A stretch of 64,000 nucleotides of DNA, from contig JADGJC010000038.1 of the NCBI GenBank assembly GCA_027596075.1, positions 119,046-183,045 of the forward strand, in the 5' to 3' direction. Numbering within the stretch: position 1 is the first letter of the stretch; each line of letters begins with the position of its first letter. Shown in pieces: positions 49,985 to 63,200 of the stretch. The translations under genes were made by a program, and so were the position numbers. Source of the DNA: Rhizophlyctis rosea. Its lineage: Eukaryota; Chytridiomycota; Chytridiomycetes; Rhizophlyctidales; Rhizophlyctidaceae. A model generated the notes under the pieces. It was not told where the DNA came from. It did no database searches and saw only the letters and a list, made by a program, of their open reading frames with translations.

Positions 49985-50115
49985 GAATTGTTACTACGTC
50001 ATTATCTAATGCTTGGTATTAGCAAATGCTCATGGTACCGCTGGTACCTACGTATGTGTAGGACCCTCCGTCGGCCAAAGGTGGTGATGAAAATGAAGTG
50101 GCTTGTGGCGTTCAC
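49985..50115 (+). repeat. Diverged direct repeat, copy 2
   Basis: Counterpart of 49625-49745, about 360 bp downstream. The last 20 bases (AATGAAGTGGCTTGTGGCGT) are identical in both copies, while the middle has diverged. Confidence 0.7.
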
Positions 50116-51905
50116 CGCCCAGACCATTGATTTGTGATTGATAGAGCGATGATATATGGACTTTGAGCCGCCCGTCAACGGGTCAGCGGTTCGATACTCG
50201 TTGCAAGCACCCTTTCCAGGGTTTTGCTTGATTTTGTTTTCGCTTGGTCAGAACAGTATGTTACATTGCATAACTATGAAATTTAAGATGTATATTAACA
50301 TATTTGTACAACGTCGGATTGGCAATACCCAATTATTGTTTTGTTTATTTTGTTTGTGGTAGGTTGGATGCCTCACTTTCAGCTAATCATCCATTGACAA
50401 TTAATGCCGGTGCCAAAAAAGCTTTTCTGACGCTGATCTCGAGAACTAGGTGCAGAGTGCAATATATTGGGCGTCATGCAACTGTCATCAACCAATTCAT
50501 TTCCTTCAGATCGTCTATACATACATCGATTTCTGCTGCATCAAACACAAAATCATAAAAAGGAAACTTTGCCGATGTAGAGAACTAGTGCGCGGATCAC
50601 AACGGAAGCGTGAATAGCAAGGCTTCATTCAATCGATTATCTTCTTCGCCAGTTGACAAAATGATAGGTGATGCGACAGCTCCTGTGGACGAACCAAGCG
50701 GAACAAAGAACATGCGGGAAACTTTGATCCGCTATGCCCTGAGGTGTCCATTGACACCAATGAATATCGACAATAGACAACATTATTGCGAGAAATTCGT
50801 TCGTTATGCGATGATTACTTGGACAATATGTTGTGCACATGGCGCTGACTAAAACTCGCGAACTCAAAAAAGTAACGCGAACGAAGAGAGACGAGGGTAT
50901 GGCGGCCATGGGGTGGCCGTCCATACCACTTCACTGATCACAAGTAGATGCCTCATTCCATTTTCACACATGAATATGAGCGATTGGTACATGACTGGCG
51001 TCCTCAGATCAAATTGTTTGACCTTGCACGTTGGTACAACCTTTCACTCAATCATCTATTTCTGCCGCGTCCTATAACTTCTATATGATTTGTAGGGTGT
51101 TGATGAGCACGGTTTCATGATTGTCACCGCATGGTACGTTACCAGTTTTGCCATTCAGTCCATCCACACCGAGTCCAAACATTGCATGACTTCATCATGG
51201 AAATTAGAAGTTTCCCTGAGTGTTTACAACCTGCGTGTCCACAATATAATGAGATCAGAAAAAATTACGGATGCGGCTGCCCACCATGTTGGCGCCATGA
51301 GGTGACGACGCCGTCAACAGATTCAAGTGGTTTACGTTCCCACCCGGATTGCTTCATCGTACAACCATCAGATTTGACTATCAGACTAGCTGCATTTTCA
51401 TCGTATTCGATCGAGTCAAGATCTTGAAGAGAAGATTTTCGTATTGAAAATGGATATTGTGGAATTCGTTCAGCGTTGCCATTACTCACTAGTTTTCGTT
51501 GTCGGCGTGATGTCTTTTTGCTCAGCTTTGAATGTATGGCCTGATAAACTTCAAGCTCTGAAGAACACCTTCAATGCCCTCGAGTTACGGCAGCGTCACT
51601 GTGCTACTTTAGTAGAACAAAAAGTTACTGGAGTCCCTCAGCTGGATGTCCAGCCTGACATTGAAGTCATTCTTCAAAGAGACATCGCTCGCATTCCGGC
51701 CGTCTGGTGAATTGGTAATGATATGTGCGTGATGTTTTCCCCAATGTGGCGCAGTGGAAGTGTCTTTTCAAGTGGGGACTGCGCGCACGCGTAGCGGACG
51801 AGAAAGGATGTGCGAATGATTGGACCAAGCAGATGCCCATCTCCAAAATTCTGCCTATCCAAACATTGTGATTCTTAACACCTTGCCTGATCAACCAATC
51901 TGCAA

Positions 51906-52790
51906 ATGACCACATCCAACCAACTTTCGCACACCAGCCGGGAAGATGATGTCTGGACAACATCAGAGCTACACTTCTTTATACTGTTTGTTAATGTCTT
52001 TGCTGAAGAATCCGGCTAATCCGTCTACGGCTCAAGAAGGGAGTCCTCACAGTCGGATCACGTCGTCGCCATGACATCTCCAGACCTATTAGACATACTA
52101 TCTTCCTTCATCGCCAATGACAGCCCCGTCGCAGCTCACCTCCCCTATCTAATACCCCAAAACTCGAATCCAACCCCACCTCTATATCGCCGGTACCTTC
52201 AACTTTGAAGCGCTCACTAAGCTCGCACAAGAGATCATAAGGGGCGTAGTGTATTTTTGGGAGTCCGACACAGAAAGTGCCAAATCGAATGTGGGGTTCG
52301 AACTCCTCCAGCACACCTACAACCAGTCCTCCATGACCAAAGAACTGCTCAATCATCAAAAGCTGGAAGCAGCATATACGTACAGTGCGACGCTTCCATC
52401 GTTCCGTCCCCAATGGTCCGATGGCCATATCTCAGACGACGGCGAGCTAGAAATCTTACGTACGAAAGTAATTGCCTTTCAAAACCTCATCAAGGACACG
52501 AACCCAAACCCAACCCCTGACATCCCCCTCCTCCGCCAAATCAGTCAAGCGGCTCGTAGCGTCCTCACCTGCACCCTATTGGGGTGTACACTGCGGAAGG
52601 GGTTGCTTTGTCCCGATTCGTCGTCACAGAGCTATCCAATCAGCAGGGAGGTCTGCGACTTGGGGGGAAAGAGTTCTCTCGATATGCGAAGGTGGACCTT
52701 CGCTGGGCAATTGAGCGGTCTATTCTCTGCTAAAACCCATCCAGTAGTATTCACGATAAGGAGCCTCTCTCAGTATTGATTAATTGTTAG
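51906..52790 (+). pseudogene. Decayed paralogue of the orphan gene at 55885
   Basis: From an ATG at 51906 the frame reads REDDVWTTSELHFF, matching TDETWTASELHFF at the same place in the gene 4 kb downstream. The frame is broken by a TAA at about 52018, shifts by one near 52180, and shifts again near 52600. Between breaks, clear matches continue: LLDILSSFIANDSPVAAHL against LLDAVATLIAGDDLVAVYL, and further on NQSSM, FRPQWSDG, PDIPLLRQISQAARSVLTCTL against NQTSM, FRRQWGGG, PDTTLLREVGRAACDVVRCAL. The remaining two-thirds of the length of the intact gene is missing or unrecognisable after about 52790. Broken state is clear from the in-frame stop and shifts. An alternative, introns in place of breaks, is not supported by splice signals. 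Confidence 0.75.
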
Positions 52791-55700
52791 TGCTCATTGA
52801 CGTTTCTTGAGGGAGGCATGACTTATGAAACTAAGGTGAATCAATTTAACACCTAATGGTGAGGCACGAATCCAATGTGTACTCCTTGAAGAAGTTGAAG
52901 AACGTGGTTGGACAGGTTACATCTAAGCTCTATAACAAGGACACCAAAGCATCCACCAATAATATCCAATGCAGGCAACGAATGCGCATCCGATGACTCG
53001 AGCGTCAAGAACTGCAGATTTTTTTTTGCTCTTGATGTAGTCAATCCGATGAGATATTTTTTGTCTCGGCCCTTTCATGAAAACAAAGTGGACATCAAAA
53101 ACGTTATGGCGGATGCAGAAAATTACGGTGGATGGACTCAAGCATATTCCGGGCTGCACACAACCACAGCACCATTCTTATTCTTATTGGTGGTATTATT
53201 GCATTGTACTTTGATATTGGTCAATACCAAGCTGGTGGTGAAGAAACAACCGGCTCAACTCGCACTAGTCGCCAGTGGTGGAACTGGTGGAGGGGAACTG
53301 AGCAAAGGAACACCAGTAACACCAGAGGCTGACACAAGATTTGTTCAATCATCCCTTGACTGCGGCAAAGAGAGTCAACGCAAGGAGTATGAAACGGATA
53401 TCGACAAGTACATTTGTGAGCATCACCGTTCCGCCTGGATATGGAACAACGGTAGTCTCGCATACTTTGGGATTCTACAGTTCGAGTGACATGGGACTTG
53501 GTCGATTGATTCGATAAAATGACGCCCGGCCGGTGAAAAGGAAACCTTCGATCCAAATTGCGTTGGTGCGGATGATACGGCTTCAGCAACACATGACTTT
53601 GAGTTTGGCACATTACAGTGATTCCGTGGGTCACGATGTAGCCGTCAAGGGGTTGACGTAGTCATAGAGTCCAATCAAGTCAATCCAGAAAAGATACCTT
53701 GCCGACGTGGAGAATTGAAGGGTTGAGTGCAAGTTGTGAAGGCGCACAACGCCGCTTGAAGTCCTTCAGTGTGCACTATGTATTCTGATGGTCTTTCAAA
53801 CTGTTTCGAATACAAAAAAAAGAAGTGAGGCCGAAATCGAGAGCTGATTTTGAGAGACGCAAGGAGGTGCACAGCACACCCTCAATCAAGCTCACCAATG
53901 GTGCAGTCAATCATCCGACAAGATCCATCCATTCTGGGGATAGATGATATTATCTACATAAGAGCTCACGTGAACGATGGAATTCTCAAAGGACTGTAAC
54001 ATCAAGGAGAAAAGAAAAGGTTTGGAAAGCACTTTTGATTGTGGATGCGCCCATAGTAGATTTCGTCATCACTGCGCTCCCTTCCCCTATGTGCGCATCC
54101 TTCACCACCGTCGGACTGCATTGACCCCACGATAGCACAAGTTCTACAAGTGCATCGACGCACAAAGAAACACAATACTTAGATGGCAATCTGTCCGCAC
54201 AATAGTGCACCACTTACCGTGACTGCACCAAATAACTTGAACATTTTCGTTTCTTGTTTTTCCATCTTGGGCACATTCGTTAATTGTGCAAGACCATGCA
54301 TTGCTGTAAGCCAGATTGCAGGTAGTTCTGGTATCTCAGTGCCACTCTGTTTTTTTATGATGAACGTAAGGTAGGAACGAAGGGCACAAGAAATCAATTG
54401 GTTAGGCATGCGCTATGTCTTTGAACTGGAAGCTATGCATGGTGATGGTGGTCGTCACAATAAACGACGCAGCATGAAAAGAAATGCGGACCGTGAAAAT
54501 CGTAATGCGGGATGTCACGGACAGTAGGTTGCATCACCCAAAGTACGTCTGCCAATCATGCCACACGCAAGTCTGTTTATTTGGTGTGAGGTGCCTCGAA
54601 TGCATATGGGCGAAAGGTCTTAGATTCGGATTCGTGCATCGCAGAGTATGCCGACACGCGGTAATGTCATAGATGCAGCGAACTCACTGATGCACGAACT
54701 GGAAGAAAGGAAAACCGTCTTGATTTCGCGAGCATAGCGATCGGCAACCTTCAACCAAGAGGGCCTTCCTCTTCTATGTGCGCTTGCAAGTCTGTCGGTC
54801 TGTAACTCCACCAGGTTGGAAGATATCAATGCATACGACTATATAATGCTTGTTACCGCGAATCAGCTTCCGGAATGGGCAACTCCGGGCACTTCCCAAG
54901 AGGCGAATGCGTTTTGATTAGGCGAATGCACGAATAAAGTAATTGAAACACCACCCAAATCACATCAAAGCAGCAAGGAATCACGTATCGTCGACACTTT
55001 GTGAAACTTCGTGTGCACTTGATTTGTCCACCTTGCCTGGTCATAAGTTCGGGCGCACTGCAAACACAGTGAGGTATCTTCCGGCAATCGGTGTTACTCT
55101 TCTAATTCATAAGAGACTTCGAAGGGGTAATAAGCATTTGGAGTGAAACATGCGATCATCAACGTCTTTGACAATGAATCACTCACGGAAAAAAAAGCAC
55201 CATCAGAGCAAAGGTATTGAGCAAACACAAAGAATTTTGGACGTTGTTAACCAGCTGACGTTGTCCGACAATCAAAGTAAGCTTTTGGCACCCCCCGGAA
55301 TAATGAAGCGAACTCTTGATGAAGGTTTCTATTCGGCTGTACCTCCGGCAGATTCAGGCCCTCATCACATCTCAGCCACTACGCTCGTGTCAATTATCCA
55401 AATCCAGGAAAAACCGTTCCCAGCTGCCTTCCTGAGCACTGCGTCCGTTGTGTATGGCACACGGATTCGCTCGACTTTTTTGCATTGAACAGTCGATTAC
55501 GAAGAGCCTGCGCAGACCGTCCAAGTGAATTACAGAGGCCAAGCGAAAAATATGGAGGTACATGCGGTTTATATTGAAAGGACACCGTAAACAGACGTTG
55601 CTACTACGTGGGCATTGATGTGGCAGCCTTCAAAAAGACAGTCATGTGGCGCAGCAAGCGCGTCGGTGTCCGATTGCAGATGTCCGACCGCCAATCCATA

Positions 55701-55884
55701 GTCTGGCCTTCTAAAAAAAATCAGATTGGTCTGCCGGCTAGAGGAGGGCTAGGTAAACAACTCCATGTTATTGTGCCGGATTCGGTGAGAAGCCCTTTCC
55801 AGCGATCTGCGCTGGCGATCCAGCTCTTCCACCCGGCGAGCATTTTTGCCCAGCTCCTGCAACCTCACACATCTGCCAACCACC
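52791..55884. other. Intergenic between pseudogene and intact paralogue
   Basis: Open frames here are short. One near 53050-53489 (+) contains a hydrophobic segment (APFLFLLVVLLHCTLILV). One at 55150-55488 (+) has LDVVNQLTLSDNQSKLL. Neither has a good ATG context with family match. They may be relics of further paralogues or noise. Confidence 0.3.
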
Positions 55885-57585
55885 ATGACTCCTCCCACCC
55901 GTTTCTACGAAACCGATAAAACAGACGAAACCTGGACCGCGTCCGAATTGCACTTCTTCCAGTGTTTTGATGGGCTCTTTGCAGATAGATTCGTTGAGTT
56001 ACGGAGAGACACGTCAACTAAGACAGAGAACGGCGAGATAGAACTCTCCTCATTGCTGGACGCGGTAGCTACTCTCATAGCAGGTGATGACCTTGTTGCA
56101 GTATACCTCCATCCCGCAGACGCTGCAGACGAGGACGGAAGACCCACGTTTTATGTCGCTGTAATGTTTGAGTCTGAGGCTGCATCGATTCGCGCACGGC
56201 GATTGCTCGATGGGGTAGTGGAGTATAGGGAATTGAGTATTCACGAGGCGCGACTAACGCGTGAATCGGAGCTGTTGGAAATGGTGAACACATCCAACCA
56301 AACATCGATGGCCAGTAAATTGCATTGTGACGATGAAGCAGTCATAAGATACAGAGATTGTGAGGATGCTTCGTCGTTCCGGCGCCAGTGGGGTGGCGGA
56401 GATGATTTGGAGGATGAGGAGGTAGAGACGCTACGGCTAAGCATTGCGAGTTTCCGACGGCTCATCAGGGATAAGTTGACGCCTACCAGAGACCCCGACA
56501 CAACCCTCCTTCGCGAAGTCGGTCGTGCGGCTTGTGATGTGGTTCGCTGTGCCCTCTTTGCGGACTTTAGATCGGTGGTACCGGGAGGGTTACATAGATA
56601 CATATTGAAAGCAGCTAGAGTAGAACGCTCCCTCGCTACGTTGCTGAAATGGGCATCAAACTCAGAGAACCATCAAATCCTTAAATCGGTGGCCTGCATT
56701 GCGGTGAAATCGGACCATATCACCATGTGTCTTCGGAGCTGGGAGGATGTTGTGATGTTGAAATCGGGTGAACCTATCGATTCCAGCGCCATGGAAGGAC
56801 TGAAGACGCACATGGCCAATCGAAAGTGGATATCCGGCGTGTTGGTCCCCATGCATGCGGAGTTGAATCTTCTGCGGTTTCTTATCCGGGAGGGAATTGT
56901 GGTTGAGGGGAGTGTTGTGTTGGGGTGTACGGAGTTGTGTTGTTTGGCATGTTGGATTGCCATCGAGGTGTTGGCTCCGCGGATCAGAGTGGAGGTTAGG
57001 GGGTGTAATGGGAAGGTGGAAGGACTGTGGCGGGATCCGAAGTGGGCGGGGTGTATAGAGGCATTAAGGACGTGTTTGAATGAGGGGTGGGAACGGGTGA
57101 AGGGGATGTATCGTGAGGGAGGGATGAGCAAGGGATCCGAAACGACGCTCGATTCCCTGATATCACATGTGGCCATACAGGCCGCTGGGCGAAAGAGGAA
57201 CTTGCGATTATTGGAAAGAGCTGCGTTGAATACTGTTGCGAAAAGAGCACAAGTGACGTACAAACCCAAAATCACCCCTTCGCCAAATGCAAGCACAGAA
57301 CGAGAACCCACCACGTCAACAACGGTCAACTCTACCTCCGGTACAATCCGTCCCCCACCTATCGCTTCCATAACACCAGCTCCTGCCACACAACCTGAGC
57401 TAACTGTGAATCAAGTCTCAGCCCCAAGCCCCTCGCCTGCCAAACTGTCTTGGGCCCAAGTGGGGGCCCAAAGTCGACCCGAAACCCGGTCGCGAGCATC
57501 ACTGACGCAAACACATTCTGGGGATGAGGATGAAATTCAGAGCGATGATGCTGACAATGGAACTAACCAAGGAGGAAAGTGGTGA
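55885..57585 (+). CDS. Orphan protein, 566 residues, single exon
   Basis: An uninterrupted frame from ATG 55885 to a stop at 57585. Most of it looks globular and helical (residues about 1-455): WTASELHFFQCFDGLFADRF at the start, then VETLRLSIASFRRLIRDKL, DTTLLREVGRAACDVVRCALF, VLVPMHAELNLLRFLIREG and a Cys-rich hydrophobic stretch (LGCTELCCLACWIAIEVLA). The last about 110 residues are a Ser/Pro/Thr-rich linker with an acidic end and the motif LSWAQVGAQ. I recognise no family. A diverged, broken copy lies 4 kb upstream, which proves this coding frame is under some selection history and gives a small local gene family. No signal peptide is present. The start agrees with that of the pseudogene. 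Confidence 0.75.
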   Translation: MTPPTRFYETDKTDETWTASELHFFQCFDGLFADRFVELRRDTSTKTENGEIELSSLLDAVATLIAGDDLVAVYLHPADAADEDGRPTFYVAVMFESEAASIRARRLLDGVVEYRELSIHEARLTRESELLEMVNTSNQTSMASKLHCDDEAVIRYRDCEDASSFRRQWGGGDDLEDEEVETLRLSIASFRRLIRDKLTPTRDPDTTLLREVGRAACDVVRCALFADFRSVVPGGLHRYILKAARVERSLATLLKWASNSENHQILKSVACIAVKSDHITMCLRSWEDVVMLKSGEPIDSSAMEGLKTHMANRKWISGVLVPMHAELNLLRFLIREGIVVEGSVVLGCTELCCLACWIAIEVLAPRIRVEVRGCNGKVEGLWRDPKWAGCIEALRTCLNEGWERVKGMYREGGMSKGSETTLDSLISHVAIQAAGRKRNLRLLERAALNTVAKRAQVTYKPKITPSPNASTEREPTTSTTVNSTSGTIRPPPIASITPAPATQPELTVNQVSAPSPSPAKLSWAQVGAQSRPETRSRASLTQTHSGDEDEIQSDDADNGTNQGGKW

Positions 57586-58242
57586 TTCTGACCATGGGAG
57601 GTGTCAGTAGTGAAGTGAAGAAGGACTAGCAATTGGAAATTCAAAGGCAAACAGCCGTCAACCTCCGTTGGACTTAGGTCAGGTAGGTTTTCGTGCAATT
57701 AACGCATTTGTGTATCGCACTTTCATCTACGCTCAATCTTGCATACTGATATGAACATACAGGAAGATAACTATTAGATGCAGATAGGTCAACTGTTGTG
57801 CTATCGGGCTTCTGGTGCGGATTTTTGATACAATGGGGAGCTGGGCATCTACTCGGCTAGAAAGAGTAGAAAGGGTTTTTTATTTTCCACCAGAGCACCA
57901 CATGGATGCACAAGCAGCAGCACGACGACTTTCCGGTGGTGTGTGCGTCTGGTGACAGTGACTGTGAATTTGATTGCTCTCCTTTCATTTTACCTGAATG
58001 AGTCAAATTGCAAAACTCCCCAACTTGGTCTGATGGGTGCTGTCAAAGCCTCACATTACTAATAATGAGTCACTCGCACATCCTCCCCATCTTGCTCCCA
58101 CCTGCTGCCATCTGCCTTGCTGTTTGCATCTGCCTCCCCTCCTGCCAACCTTTTCCCACGGTCAACCTCCTCTCCATCGCGCCTCTGCTTACACTGGATC
58201 CTTGGCATAGAAATTCGGCGGAACGAAGCCCTCAACTTCACA
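57586..58242. promoter_or_regulatory. Promoter region of LEO1
   Basis: It lies between the orphan's stop and the LEO1 start. The last 150 bp are C/T-rich on the plus strand, as in many fungal leaders. No gene is seen. Confidence 0.35.
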
Positions 58243-60229
58243 ATGTCAGCATCAGGAGACTCGGACGACGACTTGTTCGGCGAAAACTCATCGGATAGGG
58301 ATGAACAACAACCAACAACCCAAGCTCGCACTTCAACTTCACCACAACGTTCTGCAATACCGCCACGCAGAATCGCAGACAGTAGTGACGAAGAGGACGC
58401 CGCTGACACACCCGCCAAATCTGTTGAACGAGGGAGGTCTCCTCAGCGCCGCCCAGATGCCGATCCTTCACCACCACGCGACCCTTCACCTTCGCGATCA
58501 CCATCCCCACCCCGTCGCCAAGCTTCCCGCTCCCGCTCCCAGTCGGTCTCCTCCGACGACGGCATTGTGAGACGGAAAGCTGCACCCGCACGAGTGGGAC
58601 ATGATAGTGATGACGAAGAAGATAGAAGGGAGCGTACGCCTATCCCGCAGAATGATGATAATGATATGGATCTGTTCGGAGACGATAGTGATGCTTCGGA
58701 TGCGGGCACGGCAAAGAGGCGGCAGGAGCGGAACAGGAGTGAGGCTTTACAGGGCGAAGATGAGGTGATGGAGGAGGCACCTCCGCCGGAACCTGTGACC
58801 GAGGAAGTGCGCCTACCACCTGTTCCTTTGCCCAAGCCTGACAGCGACGTAAGTGTTATCTATAGGATGAAATGGGCGGGACTGATGTGTGTTTATTGGT
58901 GGGTTGTAACCGCCTTTCTACATAGCTTTACTACGTCAGATTCCCATCAGACATGCAAATCGATAATATGCCCTTTGTGCCTGAAAAATGGCAAGGCGAT
59001 GCCCCAGAGAAAGATCCTCGTTGGCGAGCTCAAGACGTTATCCGATGGCGGAAAAACCCTGAAACACAGCAGGTATGTATGAATCCAGATAGACCGGTGG
59101 TAAGACCTCTGATAACTCACTCCGCCTAACTACAGCCGGAAACAAATACCCACGTCATCAAATGGTCCGACGGCACCTACACCCTTCGCATCGGCAAAGA
59201 ACACTACGATTTCAAAAGCACAAACCATCTGGGTTACGCTTTCTTGGCACTGCAATACCCTCGAGACGCCGTTATTCATCACGTTGCGCGCTTGCAGCAG
59301 GATATTCGTTTGACAGCGCTGACGAAGAGGCGGAGGGGGCGGTATGTTGAGAAGAAGGAGAGTAAAGCAAAGTTTACGCCTACGTTTGAGGATCCTTTGA
59401 AGAGGCAGAAGGAGATTGAGAAGGTGATCATGTGCTTGCCGGGAATTATTTGAGACTGGTTGCGGAGGAGGCGCAACTGTGGGGAATGCTAGTCGTACGG
59501 TGCAATGATGGGTCGCCTTTCCCCATTTCCCGCCCCCCTCGTTTTGCCATTTTTGTTGACTCTCCATTCATGGTCAACAATCTCTCATTATTGTTGCAAA
59601 TCTTCAGGTGCAACGAGACGCCAGGAAAAATGACCGCCAGAGAGCGTCCAAGCAGCGTGCGTTGGACCGGACGCGAAGGCTCGAGAAGAGTGATGTCGAA
59701 GGCGGGTATTCGGATGATGATCGGTATGAGAGGGGTAATCAGGAGATGAGCACGAGGTTGGAGACGTATCATGATGAGGATGATGAAGGATTTGGTAAGT
59801 ACATTTCGAGTTGAGTCAGTAATTCGTCATCAACGTGAATCTAATATCTGCGCTTGCACAGTGGTATCGGACGAGGACGAGGACGACGAAGAAGAACGGA
59901 GGAGGGGACGGTTGCTGGCGGCACGGAAGAATGAGCGGCGGGAGAGTGGGGCGGCGAGGGATCGGGAGAGGGATAGGGAGAGGGAACGGGAACGGGAGAG
60001 GGAGTACGAGAGGAGCAAGCGGGAACGGGACAGGGAGAGGGAGGAGCAGGAGAGGAGGGATAGGGAGAGGGATAGGGAGAAGAAGAGGAGACGGGATGAG
60101 GAGAGTGGGGAGGAGGGGGGTCGTGGTGGTGGTGGTGGTGGTGGGAGAGTTGAGAGTGAGGATGAGGAGAGGGTGCAGAGGCAGAAGAAGAGTCGGAGGG
60201 TTATTGTTAGTGATGATGATGATGAGTGA
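58243..60229 (+). CDS. LEO1: LEO1 subunit of the Paf1 transcription elongation complex
   Basis: Five exons: 58243-58848, 58926-59072, 59136-59423, 59608-59794 and 59862-60229, 531 residues, all phases consistent. The N-terminal about 200 residues are acidic and Ser/Arg/Pro-rich (DDLFGENSSD; MDLFGDDSD). The conserved Leo1 core starts at LYYVRFPSDMQIDNMPF and runs through VIKWSDGTYTLRIGKEHYDF, YAFLALQYPRDAV and KFTPTFEDPLKRQK. Next is a Lys/Arg-rich helix, and the tail is a long run of alternating Arg, Glu and Asp with a Gly-rich stretch and a final acidic DDDDE. Leo1 pairs with Paf1 and helps RNA polymerase II through chromatin, promoting H2B ubiquitination. An AATAAA lies 58 bp after the stop. 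Confidence 0.93.
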
Positions 60230-60286
60230 TTTGGGAGCGGTTTGCTTGGTGGAGCGATTGCTGCTTCGATGTGGTTGTTGTCATTT

Positions 60287-60292
60287 AATAAA
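60287..60292 (+). terminator. AATAAA polyadenylation signal of LEO1
   Basis: A perfect AATAAA 58 bp downstream of the LEO1 stop codon, the expected distance for a 3' processing signal. Confidence 0.5.
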
Positions 60293-63200
60293 GAATGACT
60301 ACCATGTTGCCCACATGATAGTGCTGATCAGTTGGTTTTCCATTGGAGCTCTATTGAACATGATGAGTTTGAGATAGATCTGACAGTGTGCCATTTATGT
60401 GTGTAGAAATGTCTTTTAAGTAATGCAGCGGTCAAATTGTCAAATTGGTTGCTCGCAATTCCATCGCGAGATGTTCAGGATGTAATTTTTTTTCGGCCAT
60501 TCTCCTTCGTTTGTAAATATTGAGCCTACATCGATGAGAACCCCTCGACAAGAACGATAAGGGCATTGATATTCGACAACTCATGGCGCCGCTTGGATGA
60601 GCGGAGACGAAGTGAGTGAAGAACTGAAGAGACCCAGATTGTGTTTTTCCTCCGAGTTGACGCGATATTTGTATTGCTGCTTTGCTTGGAGGTTTCAGTG
60701 TTACGCTTTCGTGATCCTGCTTATTGAATATGACGGTAGGGCAAGGCATGCGGCATGTTTGAAAATGAGTATGGCTTTGATGAAGGGATGTATATTAACA
60801 ATATGACTTCTTGATGGTCTGTGATGACCGGGCTGAAGTTTTGGAACGTACGGAAATAAAGCCTTTGTCTTCTTTTTTNNNNNNNNNNNNNNNNNNNNNN
60901 NNNNNNNNNNGTCGTGAAATGGTCGTGGGTAGCAAGGATGGTGCGATAGATTTGATGGAGGTTCATTATATTGTCCCGGTCTGTCCTCCGGTTGTTAGTG
61001 GTTTGTTCTGACGTTAGGGAGAACATGGAAAGTGAGTTCTACCCACTTTCGTTACAGATTGCTGTTGATTAGTAGCGTGAGTGTGAGGTATCGCCCGCGT
61101 TGGATGCACTGAATGAAACGAGTTCTGTCACCGGCATGCGGTTTAACTCCTGGCAGTCTTCCTTTTTTTTGTTTTCGTTAATGTTTGACAAAATGATTTC
61201 GTTGGAGATGATTGACCAGTCTCCTTCGACCCGCAGCCATATGCCGACAGCACTAATCTGTAGAACTTCCGTATGCGGAGGGAGGAGCCGCTAAGGAGTC
61301 GTTTCCTGGAAGAAGAACCATGCGTACTATGCGTTGATTCAGGGCCGCTTGACCAGGCGGTACGTGATTGAGATCTGTTCGCACATTTCGACTCGTGGAC
61401 GAGCAGGGGTCATGCGAATAAATGGAATCACAGGAATCATACCTTTTTTTGCTTGTTTTTCGAGTTTCGCCCCTATTTGTCTTCTGTTCCATCCATTTGG
61501 AAATTTGCTCTATCGAAGTGCGATGGATCTTCTCGTTCAGCTTGATGGACGGATGGATGATGTATAGTATGTATGTGACTGAGTATGGATTGATAAACAC
61601 CAAATAGAGGATATTGAGAGAGTGACTTCTTGGTCGGTAAAGCCTGGCCAACGTCTTGACATGGACTTGGAGTACCACCAATTTATAATGAAGGGTGGAC
61701 TGATCGGTTGGGAACTTGGGGATAGATGGCGCGCAAGGGTTAGTGTGCCATTGATAGGCTTGAACATCCCATCTAGGTGTGAAGATCGGCAATTTGAGAC
61801 CGGATGCTTTGACCTGACTGCACTGAGTGTCAGAGATTGCCCGTTTATAACAGGCAATCTAAGATATGTGTGCCATCAGCTGGTGCTCGTACTTTTTGGC
61901 TGTTCGATGTTATCAGCGGGCTTGTTCGTTTGATGATTGCTTGGAGTGATTTGCGCATCTCCAATGACTTTTTTTTCCGGCTTCTGAGTAGATGATGTAG
62001 GTGGCAGCGGTTTGGAGGCAGTGAAGAAGAGTGCCTTCTCCAGCATGCAGTTGTGCACCTAACACTCTTCTTTTTCTTGTATTGCATGAGAAAGGCTTCG
62101 TTAGTGATGTTTCTGAAGGTTTTTGGACCATTCGTCTCAATCCAGATGACTTTCATACATGTCAACAATTTCCATTGGGCGGCACTCGTCGAGTATGCGG
62201 ATGCAGAGCGACTAGAGCTGCCTGGAAGCCGCTTGCTAGGATGCTTATCTGACTCGAATGCGTTGCTTTTCATGCTTTAGAGCAATTTGCCGTTTCTTAC
62301 ACTCTTTACCTTCCGACTCTAATTGACTCAGTGCGCCGAGATCTTATGTACAACGGGCTCAGAGTCACAACAGTGTAATCATTTGTAGCAGCAACAAGTA
62401 TGAGAATGTTTGATGCTCTCTTGGCTGTCCAGACAGTGGCAGCGGTGTTCATAGAAGCCAGAACATCAAAAGTCTTTTTTCCTGCTGTCTCTGACTTCAC
62501 TGTTTAGGAAGTTAAAGTTCTTCAGATTGGAAGATGTTCGATGGTGCAGACATTGGCACTTCCACGTTCCGCGAACAGCCCATGGCAGTGCAAGTACATA
62601 GTCGACGTACGTTGGGGGAAGTTGTTTTTTCTGCTTCGGTTTAGGAAGGTGGTTTCTCGATGAGGTTTAATATTTTATGTATGTAAAGATAGCGATGGAA
62701 CTGCACGCTCACTACAAAACGGTTTGGGACGTTTTTTTTGTGACGGGTGGTTACAGCATAAATCTTCTTCAGCCTTGATACACACACAAACTACCCTTGG
62801 GCCCAGAGGCGTTGCACATCATTCCTGCATCCACGCAAGCGAGCGGCTGTCGCCGTGGAAGCATTCTTTTCCGAAAGCGCTCGGCATGTACTTGCACTTG
62901 CTACTTCAATCGTTTGACCATCGCAGTGTCCGCCAGGATTCGAAGGACAGCATGCTAAGTTTAGGTTCTGAGTTCTGGTGTTAACTCCTGGTATGGAAGC
63001 TGGGAGCTCTACCTTCCTCCAAAGTGAGGAAGACAGCTGGGGCAAACGTCAGAAGACACACAGTGCTCAACTGATTGATTGCTCAACCACTTTCCAAAAA
63101 AAGCAATTGAGACTGAAGGCCCATTGATGTTGTCAAGTTTCAGTTGAATCCTTCTCATCCCTCCTTGAATCAAGCGTATGTAATAAAACTTGCATCAAAA

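Larger units (their letters stand above)
49289..51905. other. Intergenic with duplicated segment
   Basis: No gene is seen. It contains the promoter of the multi-TM gene and a diverged duplication at 49625-50115. The AT-rich part beyond has stops in all frames. Confidence 0.4.

Noticed and set aside
50136..50215. tRNA-like end (GCGGTTCGATACTCGTTGCAAGCACC)
   Set aside because: No matching 5' acceptor arm or anticodon stem can be drawn at the right distance.
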